From the NCBI RefSeq assembly GCF_910592395.1, contig NC_088310.1, positions 17,243,501-17,307,500 on the forward strand: a stretch of DNA of 64,000 bases, in the 5' to 3' direction. Positions 34,047 to 45,405 of this stretch are shown here, one piece after another. This DNA comes from Lineus longissimus (taxonomy: Eukaryota > Nemertea > Pilidiophora > Heteronemertea > Lineidae). How positions within the stretch are numbered: position 1 is the stretch's first letter; each line of letters begins with the position of its first letter. The notes under the pieces were generated by a model. It ran no database searches. It was not told the DNA's origin and saw only the letters and a program-made list of their open reading frames with translations. Position numbers and translations under genes: made by a program.

Positions 34047-36147
34047 CTCTTATGGCAAGCCGTTTGCTTCAAAAAGTCGAAATGATTTTTTTTCTAGTCG
34101 AAATGATTTTTTTCTAGTCAAGATATTTTTTTTCAAGTCACGAACAAAAATTTGAAATTAAATTATTTTTTCAAGTCGAGATATTTATTTTTCTTCTCAT
34201 TTAACTTATTGAAGTTGAATCAATTAATAAAAATTTCACTGCCAGAAAAAAATGATTATATAAAAATAAAAATAGTGTTTGTAAAATATAATAATGATAC
34301 ATAATAAATACCGAAATAGTGTCGAAAGTAAAAATTTCATACTCGAGTAAAAATTTCATACTCGAGAAAATAATCAGTCGAGCGCTACAAAAATAAAGTC
34401 GAACATTATGACGTCATCAGTTTTTGTGTACATTGCGCGCGCCGTTCCAATTCAACACCTGGCCAGCCGCGATCAGGCCCGTGTGTCGTGTTATTCTGCA
34501 AACCCTCTATCGCGTGCAATACCTGATCGTTAGTGCTGTGCATATGCACCAAGACCTCCGCAAAATCTTCTGCCAAAACGGAACCGGTGTAGAAGTTTAA
34601 AATGTCCTAGGATAAAATGTCCGGGAACAAAGGATTCTATTATGCGCTTCAAACTCTGAGCTATTGACGGTCAGGGTCTCTATAGAACCATATTGCAGAA
34701 TACAATAGGGCCGGACACTTTTTCCAGGGGGGACACTTTTTACTTTTACACCGGCACCGAAGTGATTGCATGCACGCATACAGCGCACTCAAAATTCCTA
34801 GAATGTCATCTAGAAGCCTGGAACAGTTCTCTAGTTTGTTTTGATCTAATGATTGTCTGGCCCTTTCAGATCGCCGGACCATAGCGGGACACTGACGCAG
34901 ACACTCGGCAATGTCAACAACATCGCCTCCCGCCATCTTGCATACTGTATAGACTGGTCCTCTGCTATGTATATATGTGGGCATTAGGGTCTCACTAGCC
35001 AGTGCAATGGCCGGGCCTACCTGGCTCCACAAATGGCGCGACGTCATTTCATGCATACCCCTGTTCAAGTGGCTGTCGACCTTGCAGTATATCACTCTCA
35101 CACATAAACCTATACATTTCTGAATAGCTTGTCGCTTCTAGAATACATCTGGCCAGCTTTCATTGTTATCAAGTAATTCAGTCATGAGAACATGGGGGCA
35201 GCACAATACATGAGACACCCTGTACATCGATGAAAATTTTGAAAATTTCACCTTGCCGCCTTATAACTTGACAATTAACATGGATGGTGAAATAATATTT
35301 TTATAAACTTCTACTTATCACCTTGAGAAAGCCAAATAATAACAATTTTAAATTTTGATACCAAAATAGGGTGCCGTTGCGGCTTTTCTTTGAGCATTTT
35401 GACCGCGAAGTCTCACCTTGAGAACATGTGCACTCTGACAGGAACCAGTTCATGTCAACATCCGATTGAGCTATAAATAGCATGCGAGGTCTGGTCACTG
35501 CGGACGTGCACAGAAGAAGCTGATATTTTCCTCAAATAATCGTCAGAGCTACCTCTTCACAAAATACCCAGAACACCGACATTTGAACATGCAGCAATAG
35601 CGATATGATAGGCTTATCTGTATCCATGGTAATCGCCTGAGATTGAAGAACTTTTTTTTAGGGGGGGACCAATGTTGACCTGATCACCACTGGCTAGTGA
35701 GACCTAGAATGCGAAGTCAGCAAGAGAACGGCTGGGGACGAGTCTACATACTGTACACGAAAAGTGATGACGTCATAATGTTCGACTTATTTTTCTGTCT
35801 CGAATGTGTTTTTTTTGTTGAACAGGAAATTTGTCATTTACAATAAATTTTTATCGACTTGAAAATTTTTTTTAAAGAATTAGAAAAATAATCAACTGAT
35901 AAGTTGTATATAACAAAATTAATGAAAAAAAAATTTTTTTACTTAAAAAAAATATGTATATATATTTAAAAAGTCGACTTTAAAAAAAAACTTGTAGAAT
36001 TGAAGAAAAAAATGTGTAAACTTGAAAATACTAATCTCAACTTTTTGAAGAAATTTTTTGACTTGAAATATTTTTTCTTGACTTAAAAAAAAATCTCGAC
36101 TTGAAAAAAATCATCTCGACCTTTTGAAGCAAACGGCTTGCCATAGG
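34047..36147. mobile_element. 2.1-kb inverted-repeat element with AAGTCGA-rich subterminal arrays
   Basis: The left end CTTATGGCAAGCCGTTTGCT is matched by the reverse complement at the right end (AAACGGCTTGCCATAGG). Inside each end, several hundred bases consist of runs of T or A separated by AAGTCGA/TCGACTT. A second inverted layer, GTCGAACATTATGACGTCAT and its complement, lies at about 34,400 and 35,780. ACCTCAA occurs at 34,036-34,042 and 36,148-36,154 and may be the target duplication. The unique core (34.45-35.75 kb) holds a 146-codon minus frame (34,661-35,101) I do not recognise. No transposase seen. Confidence 0.65.
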
Positions 36148-36377
36148 ACCTCAAGTCTCCAGGCAGGTGTCTTGGGGTCAGCAGCACTGAATACAAGTAA
36201 TCTCGGACCGTTAATCTTTACGTTTGTGAATTTTATAATCGGAAACAGAGAAAGTGGCCCTACCTTTTTGTTGTGGAGGAGAATGTTGGTGGAGTAGTGT
36301 ATCTTGAAAAGTTTCTATGCTTCTTTTGAAGTCTCATCAGTGTCTGATCCAAGTCGCAAAAATCACCCGTATATATA

Positions 36378-36732
36378 TACTGGATCCACTCACCAATAAG
36401 ATCCTAAGCCCGACAATACCCGATTTGTACCACCGCCGCGATGGGTAGAGTCTAAACAGCCGAACAAAATAGTAGGCCTTTCGTAGCCATTAAAGGTGTG
36501 GGATATCTATTCAAGGGTTAACAACGTAATCGTCATGAATAGTCATGACTCTACAGGAGAACCTTTCATGCTACAATTAAAGACCAATTAGAAGAAACGA
36601 AGACAAAATATTCCATCCCTTTTATGGCTGCGAATGGCCTACTTGCTTAGGCTCTACCCATCGAGGCAGTGGTAGAACTCGGGTATTGTCGGGTTTGGGA
36701 TTTTATTGATGAGTGGATCCAATACAGTTTTC
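36378..36732. mobile_element. 355-bp miniature element with long inverted repeats
   Basis: Left arm CTGGATCCACTCACCAATAA with CCCGACAATACCCG; right arm CGGGTATTGTCGGG with TGATGAGTGGATCCA. Arms are about 75 bp each. No coding capacity. Confidence 0.7.
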
Positions 36733-36769
36733 TCCCCACCAACCGACCCTCAACAACACAAACAGTGTT

Positions 36770-37390
36770 ACAAAACCATGTTACGTTTTCGAACATCCAA
36801 ATCCTTGGCAAGTAATCCTCCTTGGTTCAGCCAGCAGAGGATGATCCAGCTGGAAACTTAAAGTCAAACAAGCCAAGCCCCACAAACAGTACGATCCTTG
36901 ATAATTTCGGAGTGCGAAGCGTATTAAAACCTTTAGTAACGTTCCCACTAAGATGGAATGAGTTGGATTGAAAATGAGTTGAACCATCCACATCCGTACC
37001 TTCCACATGGACAGCTATTCCAGAAACACTGTAAACTTCGACCACTGGTAGGCCTAATGTGGGTAACTCTTGACTTGTGAATGTAGGAACTACACACCCA
37101 GCAATTGTGCCAGAATAGGTATCTTTAATATGCCTATGATGTTGGCGACATCCCGCCGATAGATAATTTGGGACTTTTACAAGAGAAAATCGGTGATCAT
37201 TTGTATGAATGGAGGGAAACAAGGGGTAGGCCAGTAGTACAGAGGGATTGGGGAAGGGGTTGACTTAGTGGTCAGGAGGTGAAACATCTTAGTGAAATTT
37301 GCATGATTCAAACCCTCACTCTCCATATGGGCTGAACAGAAAGAACGAATGATATCAATTACCACAGAGTATACATATTATATGTATATT
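36770..37390. repeat. Dispersed repeat, inverted copy of 13,050-13,430, extended
   Basis: The part 36,960-37,390 matches 13,050-13,430 in reverse. It continues leftward to about 36,770. A 131-codon minus frame (36,827-37,222) spans it, but the frame is broken in the other copy, so coding is doubtful. Confidence 0.6.
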
Positions 37391-38237
37391 ATATGGCACC
37401 CTCCCTTACGTTTTGTAAACCTTTTGAAAATGATCATAATTGACAGCATATGGCGGATCATATACACAGTCATCTAAGTTGTCATAGGCATAGCTAACAT
37501 ACGGTAGACAGGGAGATATTAGATAAACTCATTGTCGCCTCATTCAAATAATTTTGCTTAGCTTTATATATCATCAATAGTCTTGAGTGACATTTTTTAG
37601 CTACCCGCTATAACTTGAGCCGAGAAACGTCGTTGCACTCTAACTTTATTCATCTCATACGTCAAATAAATGGCAAGTTAATACAAGTAAGATCTATGCA
37701 TAGATAGTATATAATAACATTCTAAAACTCGCCTCGTTGATCGCAACACTTTTTACAAACATGAAGCGCATTGGGTAGTCACAATTGACGAGTGAATAAT
37801 TGGTGGATGTCATGGTTGTCTATATTTTAGAATGGACATCAAGGGACCCAATTGTCGCATTGGTGTGGGGGAGTCTTACAATTACCGAGTGTACCTGCAC
37901 AATCACTGTGTACACGGTACAAAAGACATACTATGCGATTGTACAAGAAGGCTTGCAGACGACAAAAAATAAAATTAGCAAAATAATGATTTTTTGGGAC
38001 ATGCTGAGCTTGCGAACGGGCAAGGTTTACCGTCGAATGAAAGATTATGCATTATAGTTGCGCCATGCAATGTTTGCCTCTGTGATGTTTGCTCAAATAT
38101 AAAGTGACTTTTAAAGATGTACAAAGACATATGATAAGAGCAAGTCGAGTCATTTTGTACGAACATATATGAATTCACTAAGGAGTTATATATTTCCGTA
38201 AGCCATGAAAATGGTAGCTATAATAACACTAGCAGTA
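37391..38237. other. Stretch without a supportable gene
   Basis: An 85-codon plus frame at 37,800-38,057 has no recognisable motif. Nothing else seen. Confidence 0.35.
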
Positions 38238-38666
38238 TCATTTGCAATCCTTTAATCCATTAACAACAATATCGCATAATCGTTCGTACCTCCGCCGTAG
38301 AGGATTCGCGTGAGAGGTAGCGAATCGCTCGTTTTTTACGTGTAATCTTTTTCGTCTTTTAAAGTTCCATGCCTGAGACATGGACGCACAGAAAGTATCT
38401 AATATAAATAATATATTTTGTGTAAATTTCAGCACTTTGGCTAATGTATACTTTATACGACCATGAATCTCGTAAAACGTGTCAAAAATGTCTGTATCAA
38501 AATTCTCGTTTTCAACTAAAATTAAAGTCACGAGAATGCATGCAATATCAATAACTTGATCATGAGACATGATTCTTGTATGTTGTTTCAACATGTAGGC
38601 CTTGGCAGTGATATAATATACCTTAATATAGCTTAGGTAACCCTGAAAAGCGGTCGTGTGAGGCAA
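38238..38666 (-). CDS. Unassigned 142-codon open frame
   Basis: Translation includes VIDIACILVTLILVENENFD and a basic stretch FKRRKRLHVKNERF. One moderately hydrophobic segment, no family recognised. No relation to neighbouring genes and no convincing splice context. It may be a degraded exon or chance. Confidence 0.2.
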   Translation of the reverse strand: MPHTTAFQGYLSYIKVYYITAKAYMLKQHTRIMSHDQVIDIACILVTLILVENENFDTDIFDTFYEIHGRIKYTLAKVLKFTQNILFILDTFCASMSQAWNFKRRKRLHVKNERFATSHANPLRRRYERLCDIVVNGLKDCK

Positions 38667-39149
38667 GATAATTGGTAGTTACTCCTCTAATCGCAATAAA
38701 AAATCAAGTCACCTGAAGGGGTAATGACCTGTTCAAGGATATTTCATCACAGTGACCACATTGGAGAATTCAGGGCAAGGAGAACTTGGGGTTAAAAACC
38801 CAAATACTGAAAAAAATTATAAACAGCCCGAGTCTGCTAAACCGGAACCGTAGTATGTCTCGTACAATCGCATGTACCTTGTACAGCTAGTTGCTAAAAC
38901 CTGGACTCAGATTTTGGACTCTGGACTCTGGACGCTGGACGCTGGGTTTTAAATCACTGGATTTTACTGCCAGGTCTCCACCTCTCAGTAGAAGATGGTG
39001 CCTTATTTATAAGGACAAATCTCAATCCAGTGATACAAACTCTGCCACACATTATTTGAATTTTATTTACAAACGCATCTTGTAAATTTTCAAGATGGTT
39101 AAACGTAGGAAGACCCCGAAAGTTCAAAAGTCGGGCAAATCCAAAAATA

Positions 39150-39320
39150 CTAAACAAACAGATAGCCGCCTATAGTCCAGAGGAGAGCAGATATTGCGTA
39201 ACAGTAATCAACACTTGACATAACCTGATCATCATCATCAGAATCTGTACCTTGCACAACATAATCCTGAAAATCAGCTGGGGGCTTCCTCTCTCTCCAA
39301 GAGGGTCTCACTTTGTTGAC
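39150..39320 (-). other. Possible terminal exon, 56 codons, unknown
   Basis: Acceptor gttacag at 39,321, then VNKVRPSWRERKPPADFQDY, an acidic DSDDDDQ stretch and a stop at 39,150. The RKPPADFQDYV stretch resembles tails of retrotransposon polyproteins. No upstream exon was found. Confidence 0.25.
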
Positions 39321-39875
39321 CTGTAACGTTAAAAGTTAGCAAAGCTACTGAAATTGATATGAAACGGAAAAACAAAATCAGAAAAAATAGTTCAATTCAA
39401 CTTTTAACTAACATTATATACCATAATGGTATTCATCCTACAACAGTTGGGTTCAATCATACAAATGATTAAGCTTGTTACGACCAACAATCATTATGCT
39501 GTGTCTGAACGGAACACTTATCAGTCAAGCCCATCACCAAATTCATACCACCTGATGACACCTGATAAACACAAGGAAACACCTAAAGACCTGAAACTTA
39601 AGTTAATTCCAGAATCATTTCCGTGCAATCATTATTTACAGAGTTCGTGAACAAACGACGATTTACGTACATGCTCTTTGCAATCGAGCAGATTACATGC
39701 ACGATTACGAAGAACTCGTACTGGCTATTTATTGGTAATTTGTGAATGATGCGGAACCTCACCATTCGATCAACCAAGATGCCTGTCGCCAAATGCGTGT
39801 CGCCAAATACAAAATTTTTACGGTGAATTAGCAAGGGCTTTTTTGTATGGTTTTACTAAAGCCTCTATTGATGAT

Positions 39876-40029
39876 ACGGTGGCTGGGAAAGGACATCACA
39901 TGATTTTTTTTTCAACACGAAATTTTTTTCGATCGCCCGAGACAATAGTCCATCGATCGAGATATTTCATGAAAAAAAAATTCATGTTGAAAATAAATAA
40001 ATCATGTGATGTCCTTTCCAAGCCACCGT
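39876..40029. mobile_element. 154-bp foldback element before the SLC6 pseudogene
   Basis: ACGGTGGCTGGGAAAGGACA with ATCACATGATTT on the left, and AAATCATGTGATGTCCTTTC with CAAGCCACCGT on the right. Arms of about 60 bp. A related start, GGTGATACGGTGG, lies at about 41,040. Confidence 0.75.
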
Positions 40030-40096
40030 ACTACAATGATTCTCTCACACGTTGACGATCATTTAAATGTATTTTCATCTTTTTCTAGTCGTTTAA

Positions 40097-41871
40097 ATGA
40101 AGAGTTCGACGACCTGCTGTCGCCGGAAGTCCGATGACGTCAAACAAGATGGGGACGAAAACACTATCCGTGGAAACTGGTCCGGCAAGGCTGATTTCTT
40201 TCTGTCGAGTTTCGGTTATGCAGTAGGACTGGGGAACATGTGGAGGTTCCCATATTTGTGCTATAAGAATGGGGGCGGTAAGTAAAGGCGCTGTACCATT
40301 GGGTTTATTTTATATACTCTTCAGCATACACGTAGGTGGTCGATGATCAGATGGGCAGCGAGTAAACATACGTTAGAATCAACAGTACGATGTTGTTTCT
40401 TGTTATCCCATTAAAAAAGCAGCGCTCCAAGTTCCAGAAACGCCCAATAACACGTCAAAACCAAAACAATGGCTGATTCAACTCTGGCATAAACTTAGGA
40501 GCAGGAAATCCACGATTTCTTTAGAAACATGGAAACTCCCTATTGACATGTGGATACAAAACCTGAAAATCATTTTCCAATTTTTGCTGATTCAAACTTC
40601 TCAAACATTTCAAAGGAGAATTCAACTCGACTTATTGCCATTATAGGTGCCTTCCTTATTCCATATGTGCTCTTCCTATTGATGCTGGGCTGGCCATTAT
40701 TCTTCCTCGAAGCTGCGTATGGTCAGTTCTCAAGTCTCAGCCCAGTTCTAGCATGGGGGATTAGTCCGCTGTTCAAGGGTAGGTTTGTGATATGTTTATG
40801 CATTGTGTTTTTAAAATGGCACACTTGCAAGGTTGAATATATGTACTCCAAGTCTAGTTTCACCGACCTTAGACCAGTCTTGAATATTCAATCAAGGCTA
40901 GATATTAAACAGACAGTGTTCGATGCCATTTTGAGGTAATTAACCAACATGTTCAGAAAGTAGATCTTAGTCATGCAAAAATAAATCATTCTTTATCTTG
41001 TAAATGCAATGTTTTAAGAAATGGCGGTTCTGTATATTTTTGGTGATACGGTGGTAAGGGGAAGGACAGAATGTGATTTTTTTCGAATTCATTTCAGAAT
41101 TTTTCCATCTCTGAATTATGAGTTTTTATCTTGGAATTCTGACTTGTCATCTCGAAATTCTGACTTTTTCTCTCGGAATGGTTCGACAAAATCTCGAAAT
41201 TCTGACTTTTTATCTCAGAATTTTAAGTCTGGACCACCTAACTCTAAACGTAAGGCTTCGGCGTAATCACCTTGTATATGGCAGGTATTAGGATGCCACG
41301 ATTGTCCGCTGGTCATGCTTTGGTATGCTCGACGCACACCTAGTGATATATTTTAACTAAGTCAAAAGTAATTCAACTCGCTGCAGTCAGTTACAATGAA
41401 CCGAGTTGCAATTCATTACGCTCGCCATTAATGCAAGACCACACCGATCTTAGCGATTCATTTCATCTGAATTGATATCCTGATCTCGATCGTCAGGGCC
41501 AACGATTATTCTTATCTCCATCGCTTTATTCCACAGGAGTTGGTTGCGGTATGGTGGTCATGTCAGCAGTGAGTACAATATATAACGTGATTATTGCCTG
41601 GACCCTGTTCTACATACTAAAGTCCTTCAGTGCAGAAGTGCCGTGGGCTGCGTGCAACAACACCTAGAATACAGACGCATGCGTAGTACGTAACATGAAC
41701 AACACGTGGTTATTCGACACCTCTCAGAATCTTACCAATGACCTGGAACTACCTCAGTGAGAGCAGGATGGAAGGAGAGGGGATTTCCACTGTCAATGAC
41801 ACGTCACGAATGGTTCGTTTCCCTTTCCTGGATCTCCGAGTGAAGAAGTGAAGAAGTGAAGAATTTTGGGA
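40097..41871 (+). pseudogene. SLC6 transporter pseudogene, exons 1-3 only
   Basis: Inverted partial copy of the minus-strand SLC6 gene. Exon 1 is 40,097-40,277, exon 2 40,647-40,778, exon 3 41,537-41,871. The first two exons are open with intact splice sites and differ from the other copy at only about seven codons (for example [20 protein letters not shown]). Exon 3 has a Trp-to-stop change (TAG at 41,665-41,667), a frameshift near 41,740 and a small GAAGAAGTGAA duplication at its end; exons 4 onward are absent. Intron sequence is also shared, including the 5'UTR acceptor tttttctag. Similarity fades at about 41,950. It is non-functional as a transporter. Confidence 0.9.
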
Positions 41872-41949
41872 GTAAGTTGGTCCATGTAGATTTAACTTTA
41901 TTTCAAAACTTCCATTGCAAAAAACGCCGATCGGCTTGATTCAGCTGTT

Positions 41950-42964
41950 GAGGGCGATATAATTTTGATAGGACACCCGCAAAATTAGACAATAAATTCA
42001 GTTCTATATGGTCAAGCCTCAGGCTAATAGAGTTCAACTTTGCCCTAGTTTCGTGAGTGTTGAAATGCCCACTTCGTCTGCTTTGTCAGATACAATGGAG
42101 AGCATCTTTTGGTGATTTATCATAAAATGAATGAAAATGTATATATCTGTCGAGAGAGCTTTGTTAACCAATCCAGACATTGCCGAGGAACGGATGTGAT
42201 TTTAACCTATTACATGTATAAGGATTTGTGTTCTGTACAGGGTGTCCCAGAAAAAATCCTGTGAAAAAGGGTTAATACGACCAACTCGAGAGTCATATCA
42301 CTATAACAATGGGTTTTCCATAAAGTAGAAGCAATATCCTTTCCATGACACATTGATGACATTGCTCCGATCACGCATCACTGAGAAGAGGTACTATCTT
42401 AGTATAGTACCTCCGATTAAGAAATATCTTCTTTTTGGGAGTTGGCATGATCTTAGGCCTATTAACACAAAAATGATTAATTCCCTAATTGACTGTTATT
42501 TCTATACAGGTAATTAAATATAACACCTTCATGACAAATTCTGTTCTTGGTTATTCATTTACATCTATCCATGAGGCAATCCCATGGCGTGCTGGTCAAG
42601 TATGATGCAAACACCGATTACACGACAAGAACCAAGCAATAGAGAGTTTGAGATCCGCAACTTATTGCAAAACTTATACGTATACTTATACGTTTACATA
42701 AATTTTAGTCAGGGGCTACAAATTCCCTAAGGCCACGGGGTATACCCCAAGGCCACGGGGTATTTGTAGCCCCTGACCACGAGTCTTGTATTTGTCTCCC
42801 AGAGGCATTGTTTAAGTATCTTAAATTGCAGGCTGTAAAATTGTAAGAGGTGCCACTACAAGATGCAGGCCAGTTTTAGAGAATCTGCCTGGAAATCTCT
42901 TGCGTAACCTTGTTGCGTAACCAAAGTTATAGGTGAAAAAGGGGCTACAATTACCCCCATTTTA
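41950..42964. other. Repeat-bearing spacer
   Basis: No gene. It includes a single mariner-like end (GGGTGTCCCAGAAAAA) at about 42,240 and the hairpin listed at 42,709. Confidence 0.4.
42709..42782. repeat. Short hairpin element with GTCAGGGGCTACAAAT ends
   Basis: GTCAGGGGCTACAAAT is inverted at ATTTGTAGCCCCTGAC. Between them is a direct repeat of AAGGCCACGGGGTAT. A related GGGGCTACAATTACCCC is at 42,942. Confidence 0.65.
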
Positions 42965-43285
42965 CCTTACGTGGTGATTAAAACCACATAATAGCTTATT
43001 GCCCTCATGGTCTCCCGTAAAAATCAACCTACCAAGGTCAAACTATCGGCCACAGCCATAGTTTGGAGTAAAATATATGTTGAAGGAAGTGGCCGCTCTC
43101 GACCGAGGACGATAAAAGCCAAACAATTCCCAATCAGACCAACTGGTATAACGATCTACGTCGTTGGTACATGAAGGATGAAGCGAAGATATCTTCTAGA
43201 ACTGCTAAAAGGCTTCATTTTATAACTGGAAAGGCACTCCACAACGGCCGTTGCTGCTACTGCAGATAGGCTCGGCTCCATTGTA
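42965..43285 (-). pseudogene. Third GPCR relic
   Basis: About 320 bp matching the intact GPCR from near its N-terminus to the start of TM3 (plus-strand GTGGTGATTAAAACCACATA, GGACGATAAAAGCCAAACAA, GGAAAGGCACTCCACAA), with deletions and shifts. Same strand as the intact gene. Confidence 0.75.
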
Positions 43286-43765
43286 GTATTTCTATTGTCT
43301 TAGAGGGCCGTCTGTAAAACAGTGGCGGATTCTGGCTATTTACCCGTCGTTTAGTTTGGTTTATTATCATGAATGCAGCTTCGGAACCGAGGAGCGCCAC
43401 TATCGTTGCTAAGACAAACCAGGCTGCTGGGCGAGAAATTTGCAATGAGATGTAGTACTTAGTTAGCTCTAGGCCATGCATGAAATAAAAGCTGTTTTTT
43501 CGATTGTCTCTGCTTGGTGTATTGATTTATAGTTTTAAAATATCGCCATGTTATTGTTGATTGACGTTCATTCCCAATGAAAAATCATTTTGGTAAAGTC
43601 TGCAGACCTTGGCGTGGTGGGGCCGTTGGCGTCGGGCGTGAGCGTCGGGCGTCCGGGCGTCTTTTATTATAAGCCAAATATAGAATATAAACAACGGATT
43701 CATGATAAATGTAACACGGTGATATCGAGCGTGTAACAGCCTGCCTATATATAAATTTGAATGCC
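43286..43765. other. Stretch without a supportable gene
   Basis: Includes a GC-rich GGCGTCGGGCGTGAGCGTC tract at about 43,627. No gene seen. Confidence 0.35.
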
Positions 43766-43772
43766 ATTCGCA

Positions 43773-44595
43773 GGGCTTACTGGACTTTGCGCAATATTTC
43801 GCCAAAAAAATATTCTACGCAACGGTCCCTAGGTGACTTTTCCTATTCATAATACACAGTCTGTCCATCCTAGATCGTGGTTACATGGGGAGTAATCGTT
43901 GTAAAATTAGGCCAAACGCAAAGACAGTTTACCCGGGTACCACTATGTTTACGATGCGAACAAGCCGTGTAAGTCATTATCCAGCATTTTTTTCATTGAA
44001 CATTTGCGGGTACAGCGTCACAGGGAGCAGCATTGAACGGTAAACAGGTTCACATCATATTCAGACAACGGCTTGTAACGGCCATACAGGAAACTATTCG
44101 TATCAAAAACCGACGATCACAACTATTCGCTTGCTGAGAGTATACATTACGCGCATACATTAGGCTACATTCAGACATTTGAGCTTCCAAGCTTTGAGAA
44201 ATAACAGGTAATGTGCGAATTTGGCATGTAATTTTGGTAATTTACGTGAGTACATTTTCAACCCCGAAAAGTGTGATGAAGTTATGCTTTTATTTAGTAG
44301 GCATGTCCAACAAGACATGTGTCTCAGCTGCCTGGGTGGGTGTGGGTCATCACTCAAAAGTCGTTCTCTGCAATGCATGCAAGCACTGCGTGTGTGTTTG
44401 ATTTGTGTATACAATGTACGTTACCCTCTCTACTTCAAATGAATGAACCACATAAGGGTTTGATTAATTAATTGTTTGTCGTACCTTCTTCGATCGAGGT
44501 CCGAACAAATTTTCAGGCTAGAGTACCGGGGTAAAACAAAATGGTCGCTCCCCATTTCGCTCGTTTCGTTTCGTTGCGCAAAGTCCAGTAAGCCC
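43773..44595. mobile_element. 823-bp non-autonomous hAT-like element
   Basis: Starts GGGCTTACTGGACTTTGCGC and ends with its reverse complement; the inverted repeats are perfect over 22 bp. Flanked by ATTCGCA on both sides (43,766-43,772 and 44,596-44,602), extendable to 8 bp (ATTCGCAG) if the element starts one base later, the length hAT elements make. No transposase frame inside. Confidence 0.8.
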
Positions 44596-44839
44596 ATTCG
44601 CAGGCCTCAATACCTTCTGGATTCATTGTACAATATCAGTTCAAGTCATCGGCCTGTATCAGTGTATGGCATTGCGTTTCCTCGATTTCAGGTAATAGGA
44701 AGGTCACAGCCTGTGAAGATTTATCGCAATTCTCGTTTATCGCATAGTCCTCGGTCTGACACTGTCTGCAGCTTGTCTAAATGTATCCAACCCAGCGAAT
44801 GAAAACAAGGGAGTATACACGTACATATCTTAAAATGCA

Positions 44840-45300
44840 ATAAAAGAAAGCAGACTGTCCGCTATGGTACCTGTGTCACTGTCATGACTGTACGGACAGT
44901 CATGACAGATGATCGCGGACAGTCTGCCGTCTTATATTGCATTTTAAATCACTTTCTAGGACACTTTAAGCCAAGTGCTCGTGATCATATCTGCCTATTC
45001 TAGTGTACATGCAATAATTTTCACAACTTATGCAGATATGGTAGAAATAAGCGCAATTTGTACCCTGAATTAGGTATAGGACTACAAAAGCACTGTTTTC
45101 TCTATTTATTCAGGACAGCTACACCGATACAAACCTATTAACAGATGTATTGAAGTTATCGTCTAGAAATATCTCATCTATCAAGAAATCCACGTCGAGT
45201 GCCATAGAACAGGAATTATTCGACGTTGAATCGGCCTGAGTTTTCAAATTTGTTACTGTCGTCTTCTAGCGCTGTGGTAACCATAGTGGACAATGACTTG
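44840..45300. repeat. Dispersed repeat upstream of L3HYPDH, inverted copy of 13,455-13,960
   Basis: Shares GTCGAGTGCCATAGAACAGG and the GTGGTAACCATAGTGGACA / ACCATAGCGGACAG motif with the other copy. Its right end is only about 100 bp from the L3HYPDH start codon, so it may contain part of the promoter or 5'UTR. It includes a perfect CTGTCATGACTGT/ACGGACAGTCATGAC foldback at about 44,880. Confidence 0.65.
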
Positions 45301-45405
45301 CTGACACTGTCCGAATCCCCACACTATATATGGTACTTGAATCCCCACACTGTGTGTAGGCCTACGCGACGTTCTGACACGACAATGTTTTCTTGCAGAT
45401 TTATC

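Noticed and set aside
34661-35101. 146-codon minus frame inside the AAGTCGA element as a transposase
   Set aside because: No DDE or zinc motifs; left unassigned.
36827-37222. 131-codon minus frame as a gene
   Set aside because: The other copy of this repeat (13,050-13,430) does not keep the frame, and no domain is visible.
45226-45405. Longer in-frame N-terminus for L3HYPDH starting MNRPEF
   Set aside because: It lies in a dispersed repeat and crosses a strong splice acceptor just before MDEGIK; the family begins near the latter.
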